Source: Bradyrhizobium sp. 139 (GTDB lineage Bacteria; Pseudomonadota; Alphaproteobacteria; Rhizobiales; Xanthobacteraceae). Taken from it: DNA of 35,632 nt. The translations under genes and the position numbers were made by a program. This document shows, piece after piece, positions 8,260-15,569 of the stretch. Position 1 is the stretch's first letter, and each line of letters begins with the position of its first letter. Location: NCBI RefSeq assembly GCF_023074175.1, contig NZ_JADPKS010000168.1, positions 1 through 35,632 of the forward strand. The letters run 5' to 3'. The notes below the pieces were generated by a model. It searched no databases. It was not told where the DNA came from and saw only the letters and a program-made list of their open reading frames with translations.

Positions 8260-8970
8260 ATGATCGAGGCCAAAGGGCAAGCGAAGGCGCAAGTGACGGG
8301 GCAAGTGACGGGCAGGGCATTGCTGTTCGACATTGACGGTACGCTGGCCGACACCGATCCCCTGCATCGCGAGGCATTCCATCGCGTGTTCGGCCCGCGC
8401 GGCCATGTCGTGGATGCCGAACGCTTCAAGCGCGAGCTCCAGGGGTTTTCCAATGTCTCGATCGGGGAACGGTTTCTGCCGGACGAATCGCCGGAACGGC
8501 GCGTCGCGATCCTCGGCGAGAAGGAGGAGATCTTTCGCAACCTGGTGGCCGGACAGATCGCGCCGCTGCCGGGTCTGATGGCGCTGCTCGACCGTGCGGA
8601 TGCAGCCGGCATTCCCATGGTGGCCGTGACCAACGCGCCCCGCCTCAACGCGGAGCTGCTGCTCTCGGGCCTCGGCATCACCGCGCGGTTCAGGGCGCTC
8701 GTCATCGGCGACGAACTGCCGCACGGCAAGCCGCATCCGCTCCCCTATCAGGAAGGGTTGCGCTTCGTCGGCGCCAGCGCGCAGGCCTCGATCGCGTTCG
8801 AGGATTCCCGCTCCGGCGTGCAATCGGCCGCGGCGGCCGGCATCCCCACCATCGGGATGCGCACCACCCTCAGCCATGCTGACCTTGTTGCGGCCGGCGC
8901 GGTCGCTTCCGCGAAGGCCTACGACGATCCTGAGCTGCTGGCGCGGCTCGCCGCTGCGATGGCGTGGTGA
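8260..8970 (+). CDS. HAD-superfamily hydrolase (phosphatase/phosphomutase type)
   Basis: This 236-aa haloacid dehalogenase-like protein has all four motifs. The nucleophile and acid are in 'LFDIDGTLADT' (Asp24, Asp26), motif II is 'VAVTNAP', the lysine of motif III is in 'HGKPHPLPY', and motif IV is 'AFEDSRSGVQSAAAAGI'. A helical cap lies between motifs I and II (about 34-100), so it is of the phosphoglycolate phosphatase/beta-phosphoglucomutase branch acting on small phosphorylated metabolites. ATG 8260 is preferred; an in-frame GTG at 8218 lies inside the upstream palindrome. Just before motif I is a short repeat, 'QVTGQVTG', from duplicated DNA. It lies 90 bases before the DeoR/GlpR repressor on the same strand, so a glycerol-3-phosphate or sugar-phosphate substrate is conceivable but unproven. 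Confidence 0.88.
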   Translation: MIEAKGQAKAQVTGQVTGRALLFDIDGTLADTDPLHREAFHRVFGPRGHVVDAERFKRELQGFSNVSIGERFLPDESPERRVAILGEKEEIFRNLVAGQIAPLPGLMALLDRADAAGIPMVAVTNAPRLNAELLLSGLGITARFRALVIGDELPHGKPHPLPYQEGLRFVGASAQASIAFEDSRSGVQSAAAAGIPTIGMRTTLSHADLVAAGAVASAKAYDDPELLARLAAAMAW

Positions 8971-9060
8971 GGATCTGGTCCGTTAACCGTGATCGCTGCG
9001 CGCATTGACCGAGCGCGCGAACCGCCGCACCATGCACTTTCCTGATTTGAGGCCATTGCC

Positions 9061-9900
9061 GTGACCGGACTGACCCATCGCCAAGCCGAAATCCTCAACA
9101 TCGCGCGCGCCTCGGGCCGCGTCATGGTCGAAGAGCTCGCGCGCCGGTTCGAGGTCTCGGCGCAGACCATCCGGAAAGATCTCAACGATCTCTGCGAACG
9201 CCGCTCGCTGACCCGTATTCATGGTGGCGCCATTATCGCCTCCGGCGTGGAAAACCTCGCCTACGAGGCGAGGCGATTCGTCGCCGCCGACGAGAAGAAG
9301 GCGATTGGAGTTGCGGCCGCCTCGCTGATCCCGAACGGCTGCTCGTTGTTCATCAACATCGGCACCACGACCGAGGAGGTGGCGAGCGCGCTCACCTCGC
9401 ACGAGGACCTGCTCGTCATCACCAACAATCTCAACGTCGCGATGCTGCTCTACCGCCATCCCCGGATCGAGGTGGTGGTCGCCGGCGGCACGGTGCGGCG
9501 CGCCGACGGCGCGGTGGTCGGCTCGACCGCGACGCAGCTCATCGGCCAGTTCAAGGTCGACTACGCCATCATCGGGGCGTCCGCGATCGACGAGGAGGGC
9601 GCGCTGCTCGACTTCGACTATCGCGAGGTGCAGGTGGCGCAGGCCATCATCGCCAATGCCCGCAGCGTCATGCTGGTCGCCGATTCGACGAAGCTGAGGC
9701 GCAGCGCGCCGGTGCGCATCGCCCATATCAGCCAGATCCAAACCTTCGTCACCGACCAGGAGTTGCCCGAGCGCCTCGCCACCATCTGCCACGGCAAGGG
9801 CATCGAGGTGATGGCGGCGATGCCAAAGGCGGCGGGGGATGCCGACGATGCGGCGGCGGAGCCGGCGCAGGAGGCGGCACCGGTGGTGCAGCTTCGGTAG
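9061..9900 (+). CDS. glpR: DeoR/GlpR-family transcriptional repressor
   Basis: This 279-aa protein has an N-terminal winged helix-turn-helix of the DeoR type (about 5-58: 'RQAEILNIARASGRVMVEEL', then 'VSAQTIRKDLNDL' and 'RIHGGA'). It also has a C-terminal phosphorylated-sugar-binding DeoRC domain (about 75-235) with the family signature 'INIGTTTEEVASAL' and 'VVVAGGTVRRADGAVVG'. The last 30 residues are alanine- and acid-rich and probably disordered. It starts with GTG. Location two genes before glpD and the glycerol transporter indicates it senses glycerol-3-phosphate and represses that operon (inference from context). The toxin-antitoxin pair between it and glpD is on the opposite strand. 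Confidence 0.88.
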   Translation: MTGLTHRQAEILNIARASGRVMVEELARRFEVSAQTIRKDLNDLCERRSLTRIHGGAIIASGVENLAYEARRFVAADEKKAIGVAAASLIPNGCSLFINIGTTTEEVASALTSHEDLLVITNNLNVAMLLYRHPRIEVVVAGGTVRRADGAVVGSTATQLIGQFKVDYAIIGASAIDEEGALLDFDYREVQVAQAIIANARSVMLVADSTKLRRSAPVRIAHISQIQTFVTDQELPERLATICHGKGIEVMAAMPKAAGDADDAAAEPAQEAAPVVQLR

Positions 9901-9935
9901 CAGAGGGCGCGGGCTCGCTCACCCTGCAGGTGAGT

Positions 9936-10358
9936 TTAGCCAGTTGGCTGTTCCCACGGATTGACCAGCGCTACGCCTGTAGGTTCGAAATCTCCCACGT
10001 TACGCGTAACGATCGTCAAGCCGTGAACAAGCGCGGTTGCCGCAATGAGAGCGTCGCGTTCGGCCCGCGGGTTGGGAACGTGAAGTTGCGCACAGCGCTG
10101 CACCACGGCCGTATCAACGGCCAGGATTCGATCTTCAAAGCGAGCCAGAATATAATCGTCGATCCAGGTGCGCAGGACGGCACCTTGCGCCGTGTCTTTG
10201 CGTTCGATCAGGCGTGCGCCAAGTTCAATTTCGAGTATCGAGATAGCGGATATGAAGAAGCTCGCCGCGGGAATTGCATTGGCCCAAGTGATGACGTTGC
10301 GATGGGCCTTATCTGACCGCCTCAGTTCGGAAATAACGTTGGTGTCCAGCAAAAACAT
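9936..10358 (-). CDS. vapC: PIN-domain toxin, VapC/FitB type
   Basis: This 140-aa PIN-domain ribonuclease is the toxin of a type II toxin-antitoxin pair; family members cleave RNA with Mg2+. The acidic quartet is complete: Asp5 in 'MFLLDTNVISE', Glu43 in 'SILEIELGA', Asp102 in 'RAERDALIAATA' and Asp123 in 'NVGDFE'. The start ATG shares one base with the antitoxin stop (TGATG on the minus strand), so the two are translationally coupled. A TTG one codon earlier is not needed. The gene ends 35 bases from the end of glpR and points toward it. The enzyme looks intact. Confidence 0.93.
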   Translation of the reverse strand: MFLLDTNVISELRRSDKAHRNVITWANAIPAASFFISAISILEIELGARLIERKDTAQGAVLRTWIDDYILARFEDRILAVDTAVVQRCAQLHVPNPRAERDALIAATALVHGLTIVTRNVGDFEPTGVALVNPWEQPTG

Positions 10359-10609
10359 CAATCGAGATCGGCGGGCTTGAAAATCCCCCCGGCAATACGC
10401 TGCGGATCGAAATCAAAGTCCGTGTCCGCCTGCGCCAGAGCTTCAGCAAGGCTCATGTGCCCGCCAGTCAGACGCAAATAATCTTCGATCGTCAGCAGGA
10501 CATGGGCCGGGCGGCCACGATCCGTAATAAAGACGGGTCCGCGTGAAGCCGCTTTCTTCGCGCCGCTGGTATCATGGTTGAACTCTCGGCTGGTGAGAGT
10601 GGTCACCAT
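10358..10609 (-). CDS. Phd/YefM-family antitoxin paired with VapC
   Basis: This 83-aa antitoxin has an N-terminal Phd/YefM DNA-binding fold ('MVTTLTSREFNHDTSGAKKA', then 'GPVFITDRGRPAHVLLTIEDY'). Its C-terminal tail is acidic and wraps the toxin in this family ('EALAQADTDFDFD' and a final 'FKPADLD'). I chose ATG 10609 because AGAGG lies about 8 bases upstream and the Phd pattern begins exactly there; an ATG at 10642 would add 11 unmatched residues. It is the first gene of the pair, as usual. The promoter and an overlapping inverted repeat lie just upstream, fitting autorepression by the antitoxin-toxin complex. Confidence 0.9.
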   Translation of the reverse strand: MVTTLTSREFNHDTSGAKKAASRGPVFITDRGRPAHVLLTIEDYLRLTGGHMSLAEALAQADTDFDFDPQRIAGGIFKPADLD

Positions 10610-10650
10610 CGTTTGCGCCTCTTGTTCGGAACCAAATCCCATCGGCCCAA

Positions 10651-10679
10651 ACTATATGTAGGCACATGGCTACATTCAA
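10651..10679 (-). promoter_or_regulatory. Predicted sigma-70-type promoter of the toxin-antitoxin pair
   Basis: Read on the minus strand: TTGAAT (10679-10674), a 17-base spacer, then TATAGT (10656-10651). This is close to the consensus -35/-10 layout with ideal spacing, and it lies 42 bases before the antitoxin start at 10609. Confidence 0.65.
10656..10675. promoter_or_regulatory. Candidate toxin-antitoxin operator (inverted repeat)
   Basis: ATGTAG and CTACAT form a perfect 6-bp inverted repeat with an 8-base centre. It occupies the spacer between the predicted -35 and -10 boxes, so a bound antitoxin complex would block RNA polymerase. This arrangement is typical of autoregulated toxin-antitoxin operons. 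Confidence 0.6.
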
Positions 10680-10772
10680 GCCCAATGCATGTGCTGACGC
10701 CTTTCATGACGATGCAGCGCTCAGTCGTACCCTGGCGATTTTTGCATCGTGCTGCCTACGTAAAAGTTCCAC

Positions 10773-10862
10773 TTTCACTTCCTTTCCCCTCTCTTTCGTC
10801 TTGCTTTCGTTTTTCGGTGTGATCTAATCCAAACCGAAAGTAACCGCTCGAAGGAACGAGCG
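10773..10862 (+). promoter_or_regulatory. Candidate GlpR operator region before glpD
   Basis: TTTC occurs at 10773, 10783, 10794 and 10805, about one helical turn apart, with TTTCGT at the last two. This is followed by the inverted repeat TTTCGGT (10812-10818) and ACCGAAA (10833-10839). A further perfect hairpin, CGCTCG/CGAGCG, lies at 10845-10862 with AAGGAA in its loop, 11 bases before the glpD start, where it could mask a ribosome binding site. DeoR-family repressors often bind TTTCG-like repeats. GlpR binding here is inference. Confidence 0.5.
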
Positions 10863-10873
10863 TTCGCCGGGGG

Positions 10874-12424
10874 ATGCGTCTGTTGGAGCGTATTTTCGAC
10901 CTCGCCATCATCGGAGGCGGTGTTAACGGCTGCGGCATCGCGCGTGACGCGGTGGGCCGCGGCAACACGGTTTTCCTGTGCGAAATGAACGATTTGGCGA
11001 GCGGGACGTCGTCATGGTCGACCAAGCTCGTGCATGGCGGCCTGCGCTATCTCGAATATTACGAGTTTCGGCTGGTCCGCGAAGCGCTGATCGAGCGCGA
11101 GATACTCTGGGGCATCGCGCCTCACATCATCCGCCCCCTACGTTTCGTTTTGCCGCATCACGCCGGCCTACGCCCGGCTTGGCTGCTGCGTCTCGGCCTC
11201 TTCCTCTATGACCATATCGGCGGCCGCCATCTGCTGCCGGCGACGCGCTCGGTCGATCTCAGGCGCGACGAGGTCGGACGACCGCTGATCCCGAACCGCT
11301 ACAGCCGCGCGTTCGAATATTCCGACTGCTTCGTCGATGACGCCCGCCTCGTCGTGCTCAATGCGCGCGATGCCGCCGACAAGGGCGCCGAGATCCGCAC
11401 CCGCACCCGCGCGACAGATATTCGCCAGTCCGACGGCATCTGGACCGTCAGCATGATCGACACGCTGACCGGCGCCCGCTCGTCGGTCCAGGCCCGTGCG
11501 CTGGTCAATGCCGGCGGGCCCTGGGTCGAGGAGGTGCTTGGCCGCGGCGCCGGCGTCAACGCGAAAGCCAAGGTGCGCCTGGTGCAGGGCTCGCACATCG
11601 TGGTCAAAAAGCTCTATGAGCACGACCGCGCCTACATGTTCCAGAACGCGGACGGCCGCATCATCTTCGTGATTCCCTACCAGGACGACTTCACGCTGAT
11701 CGGCACCACCGACCGCGACTATGACGGCGATCCCTCCAAGGTGAAGGCGACGGCCGAGGAGATCCAATATCTCTGCGCCGCCGCGAGCGAATATCTGGCC
11801 AAGCCAGTGACGCCCGAGGACGTGGTCTGGACCTATTCCGGCGTGCGACCGCTTTATGACGACGGCGCCACCGAAGCCAAGGCGGCGACGCGCGACTATG
11901 TGTTCGAGCTCGACATATCCGGCGGGGTGCCGCTGCTCTCGATCTATGGCGGCAAGATCACGACCTACCGCCGGCTCGCCGAAGAGGCGCTGGAACGGCT
12001 CGCGCCCTATCTTCGCAGTGCGAAAGCGCGCGAAGGCTGGACCGGCAAATGGCCGCTGCCCGGCGGCGACATGGGCGTGTCCGACGTCGACGGCCTGATC
12101 GCCGAGCTCCAGCACGGCTATCCGTTCCTCAGCCACGAGCACGCGCGCCGTCTCGCCCGCGCTTACGGGACCCGCGCCATCAAGCTGCTCGGCGATGCGA
12201 AATCGACGGCCGATCTCGGCAAGGCCTTCGGCGCGACGCTGACCGAGCGCGAGGTCCGCTATCTCATGGCCAATGAATGGGCCGTCACGGCGGAAGATAT
12301 CGTCTGGCGCCGCTCCAAGCTTGGCCTGCGACTATCTGCCGATGAGATCGCGGCGTTGAACGACTGGATTGCAACCCACGCTGTGCCGCAAAGTCCCCTG
12401 CTGGAAGCGGGAGGACGCTCATGA
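10874..12424 (+). CDS. glpD: Glycerol-3-phosphate dehydrogenase (aerobic, FAD)
   Basis: This 516-aa membrane-associated flavoprotein oxidises glycerol-3-phosphate to dihydroxyacetone phosphate and passes electrons to quinone. The FAD-binding site opens the protein ('DLAIIGGGVNGCGIARDAVG', about residues 9-28). The substrate-site region follows in 'LASGTSSWSTKLVHGGLRYL'. 'LVNAGGPWVEEVLG' and 'TDRDYDGDPSKVKAT' are further typical segments. A C-terminal helical domain (about 390-510) completes the length usual for GlpD. No hydrophobic membrane helix is needed. It heads the operon; its stop overlaps the glpS start (ATGA). The DNA before it holds the repeated TTTC and inverted-repeat sites, so GlpR control is likely. 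Confidence 0.95.
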   Translation: MRLLERIFDLAIIGGGVNGCGIARDAVGRGNTVFLCEMNDLASGTSSWSTKLVHGGLRYLEYYEFRLVREALIEREILWGIAPHIIRPLRFVLPHHAGLRPAWLLRLGLFLYDHIGGRHLLPATRSVDLRRDEVGRPLIPNRYSRAFEYSDCFVDDARLVVLNARDAADKGAEIRTRTRATDIRQSDGIWTVSMIDTLTGARSSVQARALVNAGGPWVEEVLGRGAGVNAKAKVRLVQGSHIVVKKLYEHDRAYMFQNADGRIIFVIPYQDDFTLIGTTDRDYDGDPSKVKATAEEIQYLCAAASEYLAKPVTPEDVVWTYSGVRPLYDDGATEAKAATRDYVFELDISGGVPLLSIYGGKITTYRRLAEEALERLAPYLRSAKAREGWTGKWPLPGGDMGVSDVDGLIAELQHGYPFLSHEHARRLARAYGTRAIKLLGDAKSTADLGKAFGATLTEREVRYLMANEWAVTAEDIVWRRSKLGLRLSADEIAALNDWIATHAVPQSPLLEAGGRS

Positions 12425-13497
12425 CCGTGACGCTCGATCATGTAACCCGGACCGTCGAGGGGGTACCGCATATCCGCGACGTCTCGCTGACGCTCGAGAG
12501 CGGCACGCTCAACGTGCTGCTCGGGCCGACGCTATCCGGCAAGACCTCGATCATGCGGCTGCTCGCCGGCCTCGACAAGCCGACATCAGGCAAGGTCCTC
12601 GTCAACGGCAAGGATGTCACCGGCGCCGACGTGCGCAAACGTTCGGTCGCGATGGTCTACCAGCAGTTCATCAATTATCCCTCGCTCACGGTCTACGAGA
12701 ACATCGCCTCGCCGCTGCGCGTGCAGGGCAAGCCGCGCGCCGAGATCCAGGCGCGCGTGGCGGAAGCCGCAAAGCTGCTCAGGCTCGAGCCGTTCCTGAA
12801 GCGCACGCCGCTCCAGCTCTCCGGCGGCCAGCAGCAGCGCACCGCGATCGCGCGCGCGCTGGTCAAAGGCGCCGATCTCGTGCTGCTCGACGAGCCGCTC
12901 GCCAATCTCGATTACAAGCTCCGCGAAGAATTGCGCGCCGAGCTGCCGCGCATCTTCGAAGCCTCGGGCGCGATCTTCGTTTATGCCACCACCGAGCCGA
13001 CCGAGGCGCTGCTGCTCGGCGGCAACACGGTTTGCATGTGGGAGGGCCGGGCGCTTCAGATCGGCGGGACCGCCAACGTCTATCGCCGGCCGCAGATCTT
13101 GCGTGTCGCGCAGGTGTTCTCCGATCCGCCGCTCAACCTTGTCGGCATCGAGAAGAAGAACGGTTCCGTGCAATATGCGGGAGGCATCGCCGCGCCGGCG
13201 TCCGGTCTCTATTCCTCTCTCGCGGACGGCGCCTATCGCGTCGGATTTCGCGCACATCAGCTTGCCCTCGCCAACGGCGAGAGCGACCGCCATGCCTTCC
13301 ACGCCACGGTGACGGTAACCGAGATTACCGGTTCGGAGAGTTTCGTGCATCTGACCCGCGGCGGATCGAACTGGGTGGCGGTGCTGCACGGCGTGCATGA
13401 GTTCGAGCCCGGCCAGACTATCGATGCCGTGCTCGACCCCAACGACGTCTTCGTGTTCGACGCGGCCGACCGTCTGGTCGCGGCTCCGAGCTCTTGA
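12421..13497 (+). CDS. glpS: Glycerol ABC transporter ATPase GlpS (atypical H-loop)
   Basis: This 358-aa protein has an N-terminal ABC ATPase domain (about 1-235) and a C-terminal MalK/UgpC-like regulatory OB region (about 240-355). Visible elements are Walker A 'GPTLSGKT' (35-42), Q-loop Gln81, a complete signature 'LSGGQQQR' (133-140) and Walker B 'LVLLDEP' (153-159). The glycine normally found at position 38 of the P-loop is Leu. The switch histidine of the usual 'VTHD' segment is replaced: the matching residues are Ala189, Thr190, Thr191 and Glu192. GlpT has the opposite defect. The ATG overlaps the glpD stop and has GGAGG upstream. Based on the same gene order in rhizobia, it drives glycerol uptake together with GlpT. 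Confidence 0.9.
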   Translation: MTVTLDHVTRTVEGVPHIRDVSLTLESGTLNVLLGPTLSGKTSIMRLLAGLDKPTSGKVLVNGKDVTGADVRKRSVAMVYQQFINYPSLTVYENIASPLRVQGKPRAEIQARVAEAAKLLRLEPFLKRTPLQLSGGQQQRTAIARALVKGADLVLLDEPLANLDYKLREELRAELPRIFEASGAIFVYATTEPTEALLLGGNTVCMWEGRALQIGGTANVYRRPQILRVAQVFSDPPLNLVGIEKKNGSVQYAGGIAAPASGLYSSLADGAYRVGFRAHQLALANGESDRHAFHATVTVTEITGSESFVHLTRGGSNWVAVLHGVHEFEPGQTIDAVLDPNDVFVFDAADRLVAAPSS

Positions 13498-13509
13498 GGG
13501 AGATGCGCC

Positions 13510-14595
13510 ATGGCCCGCATTGATCTCGTCGGTCTCGCCCATTCGTACGGCGGCAATGATGCAGCCCCGGAAAGCTTTGCGCTGAAGCCGGTGACCATGA
13601 CCTGGCGGCAGGGCGGCGCCTATGCGCTGCTCGGCCCGTCCGGCTGCGGCAAGACCACGCTGCTCAACGTCATCTCCGGCATCATCACGCCGTCGCGGGG
13701 GGAAATCCTGTTCGACGGCGAGGACATCACACCGCTGTCAACCCAGAAGCGCAACATCGCCCAGGTATTCCAGTTTCCGGTGATCTACGACACCATGACG
13801 GTGGGGCAGAACCTGGCGTTTCCGTTGAAGAACCGCGGCGTGCCGAAGGCCGAGATCGACAAGCGTGTCGCCGAGATCGGCCGCCTGCTCGATCTCGAAC
13901 CCTATTTGAACCGCAAGGCGACCCGGCTTACCGCCGACGCCAAGCAGAAGATCTCGCTCGGCCGCGGTCTGGTCCGCTCCGATGTCGCCGCCGTGCTGTT
14001 CGACGAGCCGCTGACCGTGATCGACCCCGAGCTAAAATGGCAGCTCCGCTCCAAGCTGAAGGCGCTGCATCGCGAGCTCGACCTCACGATGATCTACGTC
14101 ACCCACGACCAGACCGAGGCGCTGACCTTCGCCGACACCGTGGTGGTCATGCATGACGGCCGCGTGGTGCAGAGCGGTACGCCGGCGGAACTGTTCGACA
14201 AGCCGGCGCACACCTTTGTGGGCTATTTCATCGGCTCGCCCGGCATGAACATCCTACCGGCGGAGGTGAGGGGGCGCGAGGCCAAGGTCGGCGGTCATGT
14301 CATCGCGCTCGACCGCAGCTACGACAAGCTGCCGATCGGCGCCAAGATCGAAATCGGGGTGCGGCCCGAATTCGTCGACGCCGTTGCGCCTGCGCCCGGC
14401 CTGCTCACCGCGAAGATCGAGCGCGTCGACGACCTCGGCCGTATCAGGTTCGCGCGAGTGCGGATCGGTGATGCAAAAATCGCGGCGCGCGCGCCGGCGG
14501 GCTTCACCAGCGCGGACGGCACCGCCGGGCTGAAATTCGATCCGTCGCATGTCCACGTCTATGCCGACAGCCTTCTGGTGGAGGGAGCCGCCTGA
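13510..14595 (+). CDS. glpT: Glycerol ABC transporter ATPase GlpT (degenerate signature)
   Basis: This 361-aa ABC ATPase has a C-terminal regulatory domain. Walker A is canonical ('GPSGCGKT', 42-49), Walker B is 'AVLFDEP' with Glu166, and the switch histidine is present (His199 in 'YVTHDQTEA'). The family signature LSGGQ is missing: the aligned residues 140-146 read 'LTADAKQ'. It therefore complements GlpS, whose signature is intact but whose H-loop is not. The symbol follows the rhizobial glpSTPQUV naming; it is not the E. coli glycerol-3-phosphate antiporter of the same name. The start lies 12 bases after glpS with GAGGGA upstream; the stop overlaps glpP by one base. Confidence 0.9.
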   Translation: MARIDLVGLAHSYGGNDAAPESFALKPVTMTWRQGGAYALLGPSGCGKTTLLNVISGIITPSRGEILFDGEDITPLSTQKRNIAQVFQFPVIYDTMTVGQNLAFPLKNRGVPKAEIDKRVAEIGRLLDLEPYLNRKATRLTADAKQKISLGRGLVRSDVAAVLFDEPLTVIDPELKWQLRSKLKALHRELDLTMIYVTHDQTEALTFADTVVVMHDGRVVQSGTPAELFDKPAHTFVGYFIGSPGMNILPAEVRGREAKVGGHVIALDRSYDKLPIGAKIEIGVRPEFVDAVAPAPGLLTAKIERVDDLGRIRFARVRIGDAKIAARAPAGFTSADGTAGLKFDPSHVHVYADSLLVEGAA

Positions 14596-15569
14596 TGGAC
14601 AAGTCCGTCAACCAAAAAGCCTGGTTCCTGGTGCTGCCGGTGTTCCTGGTCGTCGCCTTCTCGGCGGTGCTGCCGCTGATGACGGTGGTGAACTATTCGA
14701 TGCAGGACACCTTCGGCAACAACCAGTTCTTCTGGAACGGCGTCGGCTGGTTCAAGGAATTGCTCGATCCCTCGACCGATCTCGGCGGCCGCTTCCTCGC
14801 CTCGCTCGGCCGCAATCTGTTTTTCTCGCTGGTCATTCTCGCGATCGAGGTGCCGCTCGGCATCGTCGTCGCGCTGTCGATGCCGCGCCAGGGCTGGACG
14901 GTCGCGGCCTGCCTCGTCATCCTCGCGCTGCCGCTGCTGATCCCGTGGAACGTGGTCGGCACGATCTGGCAGATTTTTGGCCGCCCCGATATCGGCCTGC
15001 TCGGCTACGTCCTCAACCACATCGGCCTCGATTACAATTACGTCTCCAACGACATCGACGCCTGGGTCACCGTCATCGTGATGGACGTCTGGCACTGGAC
15101 CAGTCTCGTCGCGCTGCTCTGCTATGCCGGCCTGAAGTCGATCCCGGAGGCCTATTACCAGGCAGCCCAGATCGATGGCGCCTCGCGCTGGGCCGTGTTC
15201 AAGGCGATTCAGCTGCCGAAGATGAACCGCGTGCTGCTGATCGCGGTGCTGCTGCGCTTCATGGACAGTTTCATGATCTACACCGAGCCGTTCGTGGTGA
15301 CCGGCGGCGGGCCCGGCAACTCGACGACTTTCGTGTCGATCGAGCTCGTCAAGATCGCCCTCGGCCAGTTCGACCTCGGCAAGGCTGCGGCGCTGTCGCT
15401 GGTCTACAATCTGATCATCCTGATCGTCTGCTGGATATTCTACACCGTCATGACCAACGCGGGCGCCGAGCGTAAAGTCCGGGCGGAGAGCGAGCCGGCG
15501 GCGGAACCCAAGCCGTCGGCCGGGCTCAAGCCCGTGACTGCGCTCAAGCCAAAGGAAGGAGTGGCCTGA
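14595..15569 (+). CDS. glpP: Glycerol ABC transporter permease GlpP
   Basis: This 324-aa inner-membrane permease of the binding-protein-dependent type has about six transmembrane helices. The first is at about residues 8-32, and others lie around 73-95, 103-130, 155-175, 200-225 and 268-288. The cytoplasmic coupling loop (EAA motif) is seen as 'AYYQAAQIDGASRWAVFKAI' followed by Gln-Leu-Pro, the region that docks on an ATPase. The last 35 residues form a charged tail with repeated 'LKP' units, probably disordered. TGATG overlaps at both ends show coupling with glpT and glpQ. The substrate is inferred from the glpD-linked operon. Confidence 0.92.
   Translation: MDKSVNQKAWFLVLPVFLVVAFSAVLPLMTVVNYSMQDTFGNNQFFWNGVGWFKELLDPSTDLGGRFLASLGRNLFFSLVILAIEVPLGIVVALSMPRQGWTVAACLVILALPLLIPWNVVGTIWQIFGRPDIGLLGYVLNHIGLDYNYVSNDIDAWVTVIVMDVWHWTSLVALLCYAGLKSIPEAYYQAAQIDGASRWAVFKAIQLPKMNRVLLIAVLLRFMDSFMIYTEPFVVTGGGPGNSTTFVSIELVKIALGQFDLGKAAALSLVYNLIILIVCWIFYTVMTNAGAERKVRAESEPAAEPKPSAGLKPVTALKPKEGVA

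Noticed and set aside
9936..10862. Genomic island or transposon around the toxin-antitoxin pair
   Set aside because: I see no transposase, integrase, target-site duplication or terminal inverted repeats flanking it; only the lower GC suggests transfer.
12369..13400. Long plus-strand open frame (343 codons) overlapping glpS
   Set aside because: It is Arg/Ala-rich without family pattern and shadows glpS, which has all ABC ATPase motifs in another frame.
14549..15475. Plus-strand open frame overlapping glpP
   Set aside because: The glpP frame carries the permease helices and EAA loop; this frame is Arg/Pro-rich and is a high-GC shadow.
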